Of a stretch of DNA of 64,000 nucleotides, positions 25,303 through 33,347 are shown piece after piece; position 1 is the stretch's first letter, and every line of letters begins with the position of its first letter. The DNA comes from an uncultured Collinsella sp. (GTDB lineage Bacteria; Actinomycetota; Coriobacteriia; Coriobacteriales; Coriobacteriaceae). The position numbers were made by a program, and so were the translations under genes. A model generated the notes under the pieces. That model saw nothing but the letters and a program-made list of their open reading frames with translations. It searched no databases and was not told the DNA's origin. The stretch spans positions 1 to 64,000 of the forward strand of contig CABQMF010000002.1 in NCBI GenBank assembly GCA_902465265.1. The letters run 5' to 3'.

Positions 25303-25698
25303 CTATTCCGCCTTTTTAACGCGCGGCTTGCGACCCCGCGGCTTATCGACCAGCGCCGCCTCGCCGCCGTCGCGGTACAGGCGGCACCAAGCCTTGACCG
25401 AAGACTCGCTGGTGATCTTGTGCTTGATCATGGCCTCGCGAACCGTCAGGCCGTTTTCCAGACGATCCTTAACCACGGCGAGCTTTACGTCGTACGAATA
25501 GGTGTGATGGCGAGCGCCCGCGTTGAGCACAGCGTCGGCACCGCCCACGGCATATGCACGGGCCCACTGACGAGCCGTGGCCTGGGGAATGCCGAGCTTT
25601 GCAGCGAGGGCGCGGTGACCGACCCCCTCTTGGAGGATCTCGACGGCACGCTGCCTAACCTCGGGCGCATGCGTGCGAGTCCTAGTTGCTTCCGACAT
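25303..25698 (-). CDS. Orphan HTH protein related to transposase OrfA
   Basis: 131 residues from the ATG at 25698 (a GTG three codons upstream is possible; neither has a strong ribosome site). It contains two consecutive helix-turn-helix units. One is at ~10-50 (RQRAVEILQEGVGHRALAAK), and the other at ~65-115 has IKHKITSESSVKAWCRLYRD. It ends in a basic tail (KPRGRKPRVKK). This is the IS3-family OrfA/helix-turn-helix_28 pattern. No OrfB (DDE catalytic) partner, terminal inverted repeats or target duplication are visible, so it may be a domesticated transposase-derived DNA-binding protein. It has its own terminator and an AT-rich upstream region with possible boxes TTGAGC-17-TATCTA on the complement. 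Confidence 0.7.
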   Translation of the reverse strand: MSEATRTRTHAPEVRQRAVEILQEGVGHRALAAKLGIPQATARQWARAYAVGGADAVLNAGARHHTYSYDVKLAVVKDRLENGLTVREAMIKHKITSESSVKAWCRLYRDGGEAALVDKPRGRKPRVKKAE

Positions 25699-25707
25699 AC
25701 CTGCCAC

Positions 25708-26030
25708 TTCTTAGCCTTAACCGTTAATCTGCTTTCTTACGTGCACGCTAGATAGTAGCATTTTGCTGTTTGCTCAAAGTAGTTAATTAAAATAGACGCG
25801 GCGTTATCTGGGCATTTGACACCTATTTACGACATTTCTTTATCGATTATTTACGCTGGTAGCTAGCTCGCAGCTAATCGTCATTCGTTTGCCAACAAAA
25901 TTGACATCTCTTTATGTCCTTTGGTCTAGAGGGAATAATTATTAACCCCTCCCCCAATAATTTTGAGCGGCCTGCAGGGCAGTGACGCCTCACTCCTCAT
26001 GATTACCGCGCATTGCCATCCACCCGAGCA
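25708..26030. other. AT-rich intergenic region
   Basis: No gene is visible. The stretch 25740-25970 is clearly richer in A+T than its surroundings (for example TAGTTAATTAAAATAG). It contains the presumed promoter of the HTH gene. Horizontal origin of the HTH gene segment is possible but not shown. Confidence 0.45.
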
Positions 26031-26073
26031 AAACAAAAAGGACGGGACCTGCTGCGCTTGCAGACCCCGCCCC
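26031..26073 (-). terminator. Terminator of the flavin oxidoreductase gene
   Basis: The imperfect stem GGGCGGGGTCTGC...GCAGCAGGTCCCGTCC is followed on the complement by TTTTTGTTT. It lies about 70 bp beyond the oxidoreductase stop codon. Confidence 0.6.
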
Positions 26074-26145
26074 GGTTGACACCCGATGGGACGCAGTCGG
26101 GCGAGGCGGGTCCGTGCTGCCGCCCCGCCTGGCCGCGATGTTCAA

Positions 26146-28176
26146 CTACAGCTCGTTGGCCGCGTGATACGCCGTGCGAATGGCACTCGCAATGTCGGCG
26201 GTGCGCTCGCCCGAGCAGTCGCCCACGCAGGTCACGGGCACCGTCACGCCGTCCAGGTCAAACGCGTTGGCCTTGGAACCCACGGCCATCACCACGTAAT
26301 CGCAGGCGATTTTCACCGGCTCCTCGGCGCCGTCTTCGGCAGTACGTACAGCCTCCACGCCCTCGTCGGTAATGGCGGTCAGGCGGGTCTTCACGTGCTG
26401 CTCCACGTTGTGCTCTGCAAAGTCGCTCATGATCAGCGGCAGAATGGTCTCGGACTCGCCCGCGGCAATCTTGTCGAGCATCTCCACGATCGCCACCTCG
26501 CAGCCGTGCTGCAGCAGGTACTCGGCAGTCTCGGTGCCCACCAGGCCACCGCCAATGACGGCGACGCGGCCCGCAAGCTCCACCTTGCCGGCCAGCACGT
26601 CCCAGCCCGAGACGACCTTCTTCGAGTCGGCACCCGGAACGGGGATAACCACGTCGTGCGCACCCACGGCCACAATCGCGGCATCGGCTGCGTTGAGGTC
26701 CTCAGCGGTAGCGACGTGGTTGAGCTCGACCTTCACGCCCAGGCCAGGCAGAATCTTCTCGTAGTACTCGACCGAGCGCATGATCTCGTCCTTGCGCGGG
26801 GGCGCGGCCGCCAGCACAATCTGCCCGCCCAGATGGTCGCTCGCCTCGTAGACAGTCACATCGTAGCCGCGCTTGGCCGCCACGCGTGCGGCCTCCAGGC
26901 CGGCAATACCGCCGCCCACCACGGCGATCTTCTTGTCGCCCTCGCCCGGCTTAATGGCGATGGTCGCCTCGTCGCCGTTCTCGGCATTGAGCACGCACGA
27001 GATGTACTTGCGGTTTTGAATCGCATCGACGCAACCCTTGTTGCAGTTGAGGCACTCGCGGATGGGTTCGCCCGTGGCAGCCTTCAGCGCAATGTCGGGA
27101 TCGCACATGAGCGAGCGGCCATAGGCGACGATGTCGGCCGCGCCGTCTTCCAGGATCTTCTCGCCGGCCTCGACCGAGACTACACGGCCGACGGTTGCCA
27201 CCGGCACGGAGACCAGGGCCTTAACGCGCTCGGCCACGGGCAGCGTCCAGTTGTAGGGCATGGCGCCCATGGGCGGAATGGTGTCGCCCATGTTGCCGGT
27301 GTGGTTGGCCTGCGCGACCTGGATCATGTCGATGCCCGCGCCCTCGAGCAGCTTGGCGAACTCGCAGGCCTCGTCAGGCTGCAGGCCGCCCTTGCCGCGC
27401 GGCGTGCCGTCGGGGTTCTCCATAATCACGGGGAGCTTGTACTCCACCATCAGCTGCGGCGCGGCTTCCTTAATGGCAGCGACGACCTCCAGCGCGTAGC
27501 GGACGCGGTTCTCGAACGAGCCACCGTACTCGTCGGTGCGCTGGTTGAGGATGGCCGAGCACAGCGAACCCACCAGGCGGTCGCCGTGGACCTCGATGGC
27601 GTCGATGCCAGCCTGCTGCGCGCGGGCAGCCGAGGCGGCGATGGCCTCCTTGATCTGGGTGAGCTGCTCTACGCTCGCCTCGTTCACGAAGTGCTGCATA
27701 TCGTGGTGCAGCTTGGCGTATGCCTGGTTGCGGATCTCGTTGGACTCGGCCATCTTGGCAGCAAAGGTCTCCTCGTCGCCGGCGGCCTTGGCCTCCTGCG
27801 CGGCCTTGGCGGCAGCCATGGAGCCCATGACCATGCGGCCGACACCGGGCACGTCGTACTCGGGGTGGAACAGCTGCAGCGCGACCTTGGCACCGTGCTT
27901 GTGAACGGTGTCGGCCAGGGCCTTAAACGTGGGGATTTGGGCGTCGGTTGCCAGCTTGGGCGTGGGGCTTGCGGTCATGACGGGAGCGACGTCGCCGATG
28001 ACGATGTAGCTCACGCCGCCACGGGCCAGGCGCTCGTAAAAAGCCAGGCTGCGCTCGCCAATGGAACCGTCGCGCTCCTCGTAGCCGGTGGTAAGCGGCG
28101 GGAACATAATGCGGTTCTTGAGCTCAAGGGGGCCAACCGTAATGGGCTGGAGCAGCTTGGATGCAGGTGCGGTCAT
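26146..28176 (-). CDS. Old Yellow Enzyme/2,4-dienoyl-CoA reductase-like flavoenzyme
   Basis: 676 residues. The N-terminal TIM barrel (~1-370) is of the NADH:flavin oxidoreductase type (LKNRIMFPPLTTG; GIDAIEVHGDRLVGSL). A [4Fe-4S] site follows: CLNCNKGC plus a further Cys 12 residues on. The C-terminal FAD/NAD half (~385-676) has dinucleotide motifs VVGGGIAGLEAARVAAKRGY and VIGGGLVGTETAEYLL. This is the FadH/BaiCD/BaiH architecture. Family members reduce enoate double bonds of fatty acids, bile acids or cinnamates, and the substrate here is undetermined. It appears monocistronic. Confidence 0.88.
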   Translation of the reverse strand: MTAPASKLLQPITVGPLELKNRIMFPPLTTGYEERDGSIGERSLAFYERLARGGVSYIVIGDVAPVMTASPTPKLATDAQIPTFKALADTVHKHGAKVALQLFHPEYDVPGVGRMVMGSMAAAKAAQEAKAAGDEETFAAKMAESNEIRNQAYAKLHHDMQHFVNEASVEQLTQIKEAIAASAARAQQAGIDAIEVHGDRLVGSLCSAILNQRTDEYGGSFENRVRYALEVVAAIKEAAPQLMVEYKLPVIMENPDGTPRGKGGLQPDEACEFAKLLEGAGIDMIQVAQANHTGNMGDTIPPMGAMPYNWTLPVAERVKALVSVPVATVGRVVSVEAGEKILEDGAADIVAYGRSLMCDPDIALKAATGEPIRECLNCNKGCVDAIQNRKYISCVLNAENGDEATIAIKPGEGDKKIAVVGGGIAGLEAARVAAKRGYDVTVYEASDHLGGQIVLAAAPPRKDEIMRSVEYYEKILPGLGVKVELNHVATAEDLNAADAAIVAVGAHDVVIPVPGADSKKVVSGWDVLAGKVELAGRVAVIGGGLVGTETAEYLLQHGCEVAIVEMLDKIAAGESETILPLIMSDFAEHNVEQHVKTRLTAITDEGVEAVRTAEDGAEEPVKIACDYVVMAVGSKANAFDLDGVTVPVTCVGDCSGERTADIASAIRTAYHAANEL

Positions 28177-28318
28177 GGATATTCCTCTCTTGTAGGCGCG
28201 GCGGCGATGGTGCCGCGTAGTTGTCTAGAGGATATGGCATGGGGGCACAGCAGCACAACGGAAATCGGCGGATAGCAGGCAGCGGCTGGTGGATGGGGCG
28301 GGACCGGCTGCCGGTTTG

Positions 28319-28615
28319 TCTCGATCTGTAACAGTTACTCGGCAAAACCGGGGTCTTACTGTTACAGATTGAGACAAACGGGAGCGTTCCGTCGGAAAAT
28401 CTCGATCTGTAACATCTAGACCCACTTTTGGCCTCCACCTGTTACAGATCGAGACAAACCAAACCCGTCTGCCAGAAAATCTCAATCTGTAACAACAACT
28501 CGGCAAAATCCGTCCCTCGTGTTACAGATTTAGACAAACGGAGACCGTCCTGCCGAAACATCTCGATCTGTAACACCTAGCCGCCCAAATCGGGTCTAGA
28601 TGTTACAGATCGAGA
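28319..28615. repeat. Tandem GTTACAG palindrome array, 4 units
   Basis: Four units start at 28319, 28400, 28480 and 28561. Each is TCTCGATCTGTAACA, about 27 variable bases, then TGTTACAGATCGAGA, separated by about 20 variable bases ending in AAAA. The period is 80-81 bp. Arms vary at only one or two positions. It lies between the oxidoreductase start and the tRNA. Confidence 0.9.
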
Positions 28616-28665
28616 TTTTGTTTGAGAGACCGAGAATTGGACCGAAAACACGGTCCCGGAATAAC

Positions 28666-28694
28666 AAAAAAGCTCGCCGGCTAGGCCGACGAGC
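28666..28694 (-). terminator. Terminator after initiator tRNA
   Basis: The 10-bp stem GCTCGTCGGC-CTA-GCCGGCGAGC is followed by TTTTTTG on the complement. It begins about 10 bp beyond the tRNA 3' end. Confidence 0.85.
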
Positions 28695-28704
28695 TGCAAG
28701 TTCT

Positions 28705-28781
28705 TGGTCGCGGGGGCAGGATTTGAACCTACGACCTCCGGGTTATGAGCCCGGCGAGCTACCAGACTGCTCCACCCCGCA
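28705..28781 (-). tRNA. Initiator tRNA-Met (CAT)
   Basis: A 77-nt cloverleaf with an encoded 3' CCA. The anticodon CAT is in loop CTCATAA, flanked by three G-C pairs (GGG/CCC), the hallmark of initiator tRNAs. The first acceptor position (U1 against G72) is not a Watson-Crick pair, again as expected for an initiator. The T-arm GGTTCAAATCC is intact. Confidence 0.93.
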
Positions 28782-28977
28782 ATGTCTGGGCGCCTCATGT
28801 GCGCAAGAAAGAATATTACGTGGGAGTTCGGTAAACGGCAAGGAAAATCTCGTAGAGCATAATTCCTTCATATTTAAACCCCTCAGCCCCTATCACCGTA
28901 AACGAATCACAGCCGAGCGCCGTCGGCGGCGCGTATACAATGGTGCGCGTCCTTTTACGCCGACACCTGGAGTAGAC

Positions 28978-29751
28978 ATGCTGCTCGCTATCGATATGGG
29001 AAACACGCAGACGGCCATGGGCCTGTTTGACGGAGACGAGCTGGTGCAGTCGTGGCGTATGCCCACCGACCGCTCCTTTACCGCCGACGAGATCCACGTG
29101 CGTCTGATGGGCTTCTTTAAGATGTACGACCTTTCGCTCGGTGCGGTCGACGCGATCGCCTTTGCCGGCGTGGTGCCGCAGCTCTCGCGCGAGTGGCACG
29201 CCGTGGCCGACCGCATCGCGGCGGACGCCATCGTCATTGGGCCGCAGACGGCGGCCGTGACCAAGCTGCGGGCGGCACGCCCCCAGGCCGTTGGTGCCGA
29301 CCGCATCGCCAACGCCGTCGCTGCCGAGACCTTCTACGGCGCTCCGGCGATCGTGGTGGACTTTGGCACCGCAACCAATATCGACGTCATCGACGAGGAC
29401 GGCTATTACATCGGCGGAGCGATTGCGCCGGGTATCCGCATTTCGATGGACGCGCTCGCCGCCCGAGCCGCCAAGCTCGCCAGCGTTCCGCTCGAGGCAC
29501 CCGAGCACGCCATCGGCCGTGATACCGAGGAGTGCATCAAGGTCGGCGCCGTAACGGGCGCCGCCGCCATGGCCGAGGGCCTGGTCGCGCGCATGAAACG
29601 CGAGCTGGGGCGCGAGGACGCCACCGTTATCGCCACGGGCGGCCTCGCCAGCATCGTCGCCGATTCGACCGACGCCTTCGACGTGGTCGACGGCCAACTC
29701 ACCATCAAAGGCATCTGCGAAATCTACCGCCGCATGCAGAAGCTGGGGTAG
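28978..29751 (+). CDS. coaX: Type III pantothenate kinase
   Basis: 257 residues from the ATG at 28978, which has GGAG 7-8 bp upstream; the longer open frame upstream crosses the tRNA and is not coding. Phosphate-binding motif DMGNTQTAMGLF is at 6-17, with DFGTATNIDVID (~122-133) and substrate loop GGAIAPGIRIS following. The enzyme phosphorylates pantothenate, the first step of CoA synthesis. It is convergent with a biotin-ligase-like gene; coaX and birA are often neighbours. A TATACAAT-like -10 box lies at 28934-28941. Confidence 0.93.
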   Translation: MLLAIDMGNTQTAMGLFDGDELVQSWRMPTDRSFTADEIHVRLMGFFKMYDLSLGAVDAIAFAGVVPQLSREWHAVADRIAADAIVIGPQTAAVTKLRAARPQAVGADRIANAVAAETFYGAPAIVVDFGTATNIDVIDEDGYYIGGAIAPGIRISMDALAARAAKLASVPLEAPEHAIGRDTEECIKVGAVTGAAAMAEGLVARMKRELGREDATVIATGGLASIVADSTDAFDVVDGQLTIKGICEIYRRMQKLG

Positions 29752-29810
29752 GACGGGGACCTAAGTCGAGCACGCCCGATGCCACAGTCCCCCGCAAACG
29801 TTCGCCAAGC

Positions 29811-29851
29811 CTATTCCTCAAAAACGAAAATTTTTCAGTTTTGAGGAATAG
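29811..29851. repeat. Hairpin in the coaX/birA-like convergent gap
   Basis: CTATTCCTCAAAA...TTTTGAGGAATAG forms a near-perfect stem with an AT-rich loop. It may serve as a bidirectional terminator for coaX. Confidence 0.55.
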
Positions 29852-29880
29852 AACCGAGATGCCGTCCTGCAGTCATGCGA

Positions 29881-29912
29881 AAGCCCTCCCCGGTGCAGGC
29901 CGAGGAGGGCTT
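29881..29912 (-). terminator. Terminator of the folate/birA-like operon
   Basis: The stem AAGCCCTCC/GGAGGGCTT with GC-rich inner pairing is followed by TTTCGC on the complement. It lies about 40 bp past the last gene of the leftward operon. The U-tract is short. Confidence 0.55.
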
Positions 29913-29949
29913 CGCTGTCATCGTTATCTTTGAGCGCGGGCGCCTCGCG

Positions 29950-30651
29950 TCACAGACCGCGAATGCGCACGGCCTCGGGCGGAAACTCTTGCTCGCCGGC
30001 GTCGGTCTTGATGGTCGCGCGGCCCCAGATGTCCAGGCCCGCAAACACGCCGACCGCGAGCGGCAGGCCGTTGGGCGACACCGCCGCAACTTGGCGGCCC
30101 AGCAGCGGCACCATATCGAAGTACTCGCCCAGCACCGGGGCCAGCGGGCCGGCAGCGCCCTGTGGCGTGTTGGCGGCAACCGCCCAGACGCCAACGCGAG
30201 CGAGCACCGCCGCGGCCAATGCCTCGATCAGCGCCTCATCGGCCATATCCACGCCGAGCTCGCTCAGTGCCGAACGCTCAATATCCACCGTCACGGCACC
30301 GAACATGCCCGCGGCACCGGCACCACCGTTGACGGCGACGCGCACGAGCGACGTCTCAAACGCAGGCGCGCCGCACACGATGTCGCTCGGCCACTGGATG
30401 CCCACTTTGCCGGCAAGCCCCAGGCCCGGCGTTGCGGCCGTGCCCGCGAGCGCGTCCATCATGCCCATTGCGGCCACAAACGGCAGGCCGTGGAAGGCGT
30501 GCATGTTCACATCGGGGCGCACGACCAGCGAAAACGTCAGCGATGCATCGCCCGCGCTCCACGCGCACCAGCCCGCGGACATGCCTTCGCGGCCCGCGTC
30601 ACGCGCCGCGTCGAGCTCGGTACCGGCGGCAACAGCATTCATCTCGATCAT
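29950..30651 (-). CDS. Divergent biotin protein ligase homologue
   Basis: 233 residues. Overall order fits the BPL catalytic and C-terminal domains: LTFSLVVRP (~36-44), VGIQWPSDIV in place of KWPND, AVTVDIE where GIN-type sequence is expected, and GVFAGLDIWGRATIKTDAG matching the C-terminal SH3-like domain. The biotin-binding GRGRRG loop is missing, the KWPND lysine and asparagine are replaced by Gln and Ser, and the following K(L/V)xGIL segment is not conserved. It may be inactive or have a new role. The ATG directly follows the TAG of the folP-folK gene, so translation is coupled. Proximity to coaX supports the family call. Confidence 0.6.
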   Translation of the reverse strand: MIEMNAVAAGTELDAARDAGREGMSAGWCAWSAGDASLTFSLVVRPDVNMHAFHGLPFVAAMGMMDALAGTAATPGLGLAGKVGIQWPSDIVCGAPAFETSLVRVAVNGGAGAAGMFGAVTVDIERSALSELGVDMADEALIEALAAAVLARVGVWAVAANTPQGAAGPLAPVLGEYFDMVPLLGRQVAAVSPNGLPLAVGVFAGLDIWGRATIKTDAGEQEFPPEAVRIRGL

Positions 30652-32385
30652 CTACATACGCCCCAATTCGCCCACGATATGGCCCACGCGATCCTCGGGC
30701 TCCTTGACCTCGACGCCGTTGTAGCGGAAGAACCGCGCCGGGTCGTGCATCAGGTCCTCGAGCGGCACCAGCACAAAGTCTCGTTCGCCAATGAGCGGAT
30801 GCGGCAGGCGCAGCTTCTTGCCGCCGTGGGTCTCGCCGTCCATCCACAGCAGATCCAAGTCGATGGTGCGCGGGCCGTTTGCCTTGGCCTTTTTGGAGCG
30901 GTCGCGCCCCAGCTCGGCCTCGATCTTCATAAGCTCGTCGAGCAGCACCAGCGGAGCCAGCTCGGTCTTGATCTCGATGACGGCGTTGGCAAACGCGTCC
31001 TGGCGCGTCTCGTAGGCCGGCTCGCTCTCGTAGATGCGCGAGCAGTTGGACACGCAGGTGAGCGGGATTTCGGCGATCATGTCGCGCGCAGCGCGGATGT
31101 TGTCGCAGCGATGCCCCAGGTTGGAACCCACGGCCACAAACGCGCGGCGCGGCTGCGGCTTGGCAACGGCCCAGTAACCGTTCAGGAACTGCGCAAAGCC
31201 CGCAACGTCGTGCACGCGCACAATGTTGGCGCCGGCCTGGATGGCGCCCAGGCACACACCAAACGTGGCGGCATCGCGCGCGGCGGCCTCGGTCACGCCC
31301 GAGACGGCGCCCACAAATCGCTTGCGCGACACGGCGCACATGAGCGGATAGCCCAGCGACGCCATCTTGGCGGTCTCGCGTTGGATGACGATGTCTTCGT
31401 TGGCCGTCTTGCCAAAGCCCGGGCCGGGATCGATGCAGATACGGTCGCGCGACACGCCGGCATGGATGAGCGTACGGGCCTGGTCGGACAGAAAGCCCAT
31501 GACGCGGCGCATGATGGGCGCAGAATCGGGCAGGGTAAAGCGGCGGAGCTGCGAGGTGGGCACGTAGGCTTCCTCGCGGCGGGCGCTGCGGCGCATCATG
31601 GCGGCCAGGTGGTCGCTGGGCTCTGGTGCGGCTTCGGTAGCTGCGGGCACGGTCTCGGGCTCTGCAGTCTCGGCGGCAGGAGCGGTCTGCTCGGCAGCCG
31701 GCGTCTCTGGCTCGGACTCGGGCGCGGGCTCCGGTTCGCCAAACGGCAGCGAGGGCTGTACCACACCGCCCGGAAGCTTGGCCTCAACCTTGGGCTCGCC
31801 CAGCAACTTGCCGCGACGGCGACGGGCCGGCTTCTCGGCCTCGCGCGCGGCCTCGGCAGCCGCTTCGCGTGCCTTCTCGGCAACAAACGCCGCAGCCGAG
31901 GTATCGAGCTGCACCGTCGCGTGTGTGCGTGCGGGCGCGGCGACCTCGCCGGCGTGCATTACGATGACGCCGCAGGTGCTCGTCTTAACGAACTCAACCA
32001 TCTTGGGATCGGTGAAGCCCGTCACGTCGTTGACAATCGAAGCGCCGCAGCGCACGGCCGCCTTGGCAACCGCCACATGACGCGTATCGATCGAGACGAT
32101 GGCGCCCTCTTTGGCAAGCGCGCGCACGACGGGCAGCACGCGACGCGCTTCCTCGTCGGGGTTGACCGGGGTAAAGCCGGGGCGCGTGGACTCACCGCCC
32201 ACGTCGATGATGTCGGCACCGCTATCGAGCATCGCCAGGCCGTACTCGATAGCGGCATCCTGGTCAAAGTGCTCACCGCCGTCGCTAAACGAATCGGGCG
32301 TCACGTTGAGGACGCCCATGATGCGCGGACGGTCAAAGCTGAGCTCGTACTTTCCGCACCGCCATGTCTTGCTGTCGTTCGCCAT
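30652..32385 (-). CDS. folP-folK: Fused dihydropteroate synthase / HPPK
   Basis: 577 residues from the ATG at 32385, selected because AGGAGG is 6 bp upstream (an ATG at 32391 would touch the ribosome site). The DHPS domain (~1-410) has MGVLNVTPDSFSDGG, DVGGESTRPG and DPGPGFGKT. The HPPK domain (~415-577) has AVGSNLGHR and GPRTIDLDLLWMDG. Together they catalyse two consecutive folate-synthesis steps: pyrophosphorylation of hydroxymethyl-dihydropterin and condensation with p-aminobenzoate. A ~140-residue Ala/Glu/Pro-rich insertion splits the DHPS domain after VIVMHAGE. The downstream biotin-ligase homologue is cotranscribed. Confidence 0.92.
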   Translation of the reverse strand: MANDSKTWRCGKYELSFDRPRIMGVLNVTPDSFSDGGEHFDQDAAIEYGLAMLDSGADIIDVGGESTRPGFTPVNPDEEARRVLPVVRALAKEGAIVSIDTRHVAVAKAAVRCGASIVNDVTGFTDPKMVEFVKTSTCGVIVMHAGEVAAPARTHATVQLDTSAAAFVAEKAREAAAEAAREAEKPARRRRGKLLGEPKVEAKLPGGVVQPSLPFGEPEPAPESEPETPAAEQTAPAAETAEPETVPAATEAAPEPSDHLAAMMRRSARREEAYVPTSQLRRFTLPDSAPIMRRVMGFLSDQARTLIHAGVSRDRICIDPGPGFGKTANEDIVIQRETAKMASLGYPLMCAVSRKRFVGAVSGVTEAAARDAATFGVCLGAIQAGANIVRVHDVAGFAQFLNGYWAVAKPQPRRAFVAVGSNLGHRCDNIRAARDMIAEIPLTCVSNCSRIYESEPAYETRQDAFANAVIEIKTELAPLVLLDELMKIEAELGRDRSKKAKANGPRTIDLDLLWMDGETHGGKKLRLPHPLIGERDFVLVPLEDLMHDPARFFRYNGVEVKEPEDRVGHIVGELGRM

Positions 32386-32479
32386 GAACATCCTCCTAAA
32401 ATGCCCACGCCGCCGCGCTCGGGCGCTGGCGGCGGGGTCGCTTTGCAATCAGTCTTTCTATTGTATCCGCGCGCGCGGG

Positions 32480-33232
32480 CTAGAACGCAAACGCGGCCGC
32501 GATGTCGCAAGAAATCAGCAGGTCGGCATTTGCATTCTGATCGGTGGGCGCCAAATTGCAAATGGCCAGCGTATCGCCAGTAAAGTAACGCGTGAGGCCC
32601 GCCGCCGGATACACCACGAGCGAGGTCCCGCCCACGACGAGGGCGTCGGCTGCGGCGATGGCAGCAACGGCGCCGGTAAGCACACGCTCATCGAGCGGTT
32701 CTTCGTAGAGGACCACATCGGGCTTGATGCGACCGCCGCACGCAGGGCACACGGGCACGCCCGCGGCGTCCTCGTGCTCGCGCGCGCAAATCCATTCGGC
32801 GCTGTAGACCGCGCCGCACGTCTGGCAGATATTGCGGTGGACCGAGCCATGCAGCTCAAACACGCGCTGCGAGCCGGCCATCTGGTGCAGGCCGTCGATA
32901 TTTTGCGTCACCACGGCGTCGAGCTTGCCGGCGCGCTCCAGCTCCGCCAGCTTGGCGTGGCAGTGGTTGGGCTTGGCGTCAAGGGAGATCATCTTGGTCC
33001 GGTAGAAGTCGAAAAACTCCGCCGGATGCGCCCCGTAGAAGCTGTGCGAGAGCATAGTCTCGGGCGGATAGGAAAACCGCTGGTGATACAGACCGTCCAC
33101 GCTACGGAAATCGGGGATGCCACTCGCCGTGGAAACGCCCGCGCCGCCAAAGAAGACCACGTGGCTATGGGTTTCGAACAGCTCCGCCAGCGCAGCGGAG
33201 GCCTGTTTGGAATCTGTTATCGCTTGCGTCAT
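32480..33232 (-). CDS. Sir2-family NAD-dependent deacylase
   Basis: 250 residues from the ATG at 33232, with GGAGG 7 bp upstream. NAD-binding GAGVSTASGIPDFRS and catalytic TQNIDGLHQ...ELHGS (His in FELHGS) are intact. Zinc ligands appear as two CxxC pairs (CQTC, CPAC). The fold spans the whole protein. It removes acyl groups from lysine residues. It is divergent from exonuclease III. The CobB/sirtuin class is clear; acyl preference is not predicted. Confidence 0.93.
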   Translation of the reverse strand: MTQAITDSKQASAALAELFETHSHVVFFGGAGVSTASGIPDFRSVDGLYHQRFSYPPETMLSHSFYGAHPAEFFDFYRTKMISLDAKPNHCHAKLAELERAGKLDAVVTQNIDGLHQMAGSQRVFELHGSVHRNICQTCGAVYSAEWICAREHEDAAGVPVCPACGGRIKPDVVLYEEPLDERVLTGAVAAIAAADALVVGGTSLVVYPAAGLTRYFTGDTLAICNLAPTDQNANADLLISCDIAAAFAF

Positions 33233-33347
33233 TGTTTGACCTCCGTCCATGTTGGTCGGGGCGACTGCGATTGCGCCGTCGCCCGCGGGGCCCGCCCCGC
33301 CTCTGTTGCGTTAATCTTAAGCCTGCCAACCCCGTCGAAAGGACACC

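Noticed and set aside
25303..25698. A complete insertion sequence
   Set aside because: No catalytic transposase, terminal inverted repeats or target duplication can be seen around the HTH gene.
28319..28615. CRISPR array interpretation of the GTTACAG repeats
   Set aside because: Repeat arms are inverted within each unit, the 80-bp period is too long, unit number is 1-4, and no cas gene or leader is present.
28600..28977. An N-terminal extension of coaX
   Set aside because: The extension would read through the initiator tRNA; the ATG at 28978 has a ribosome site and starts exactly at the conserved kinase motif.
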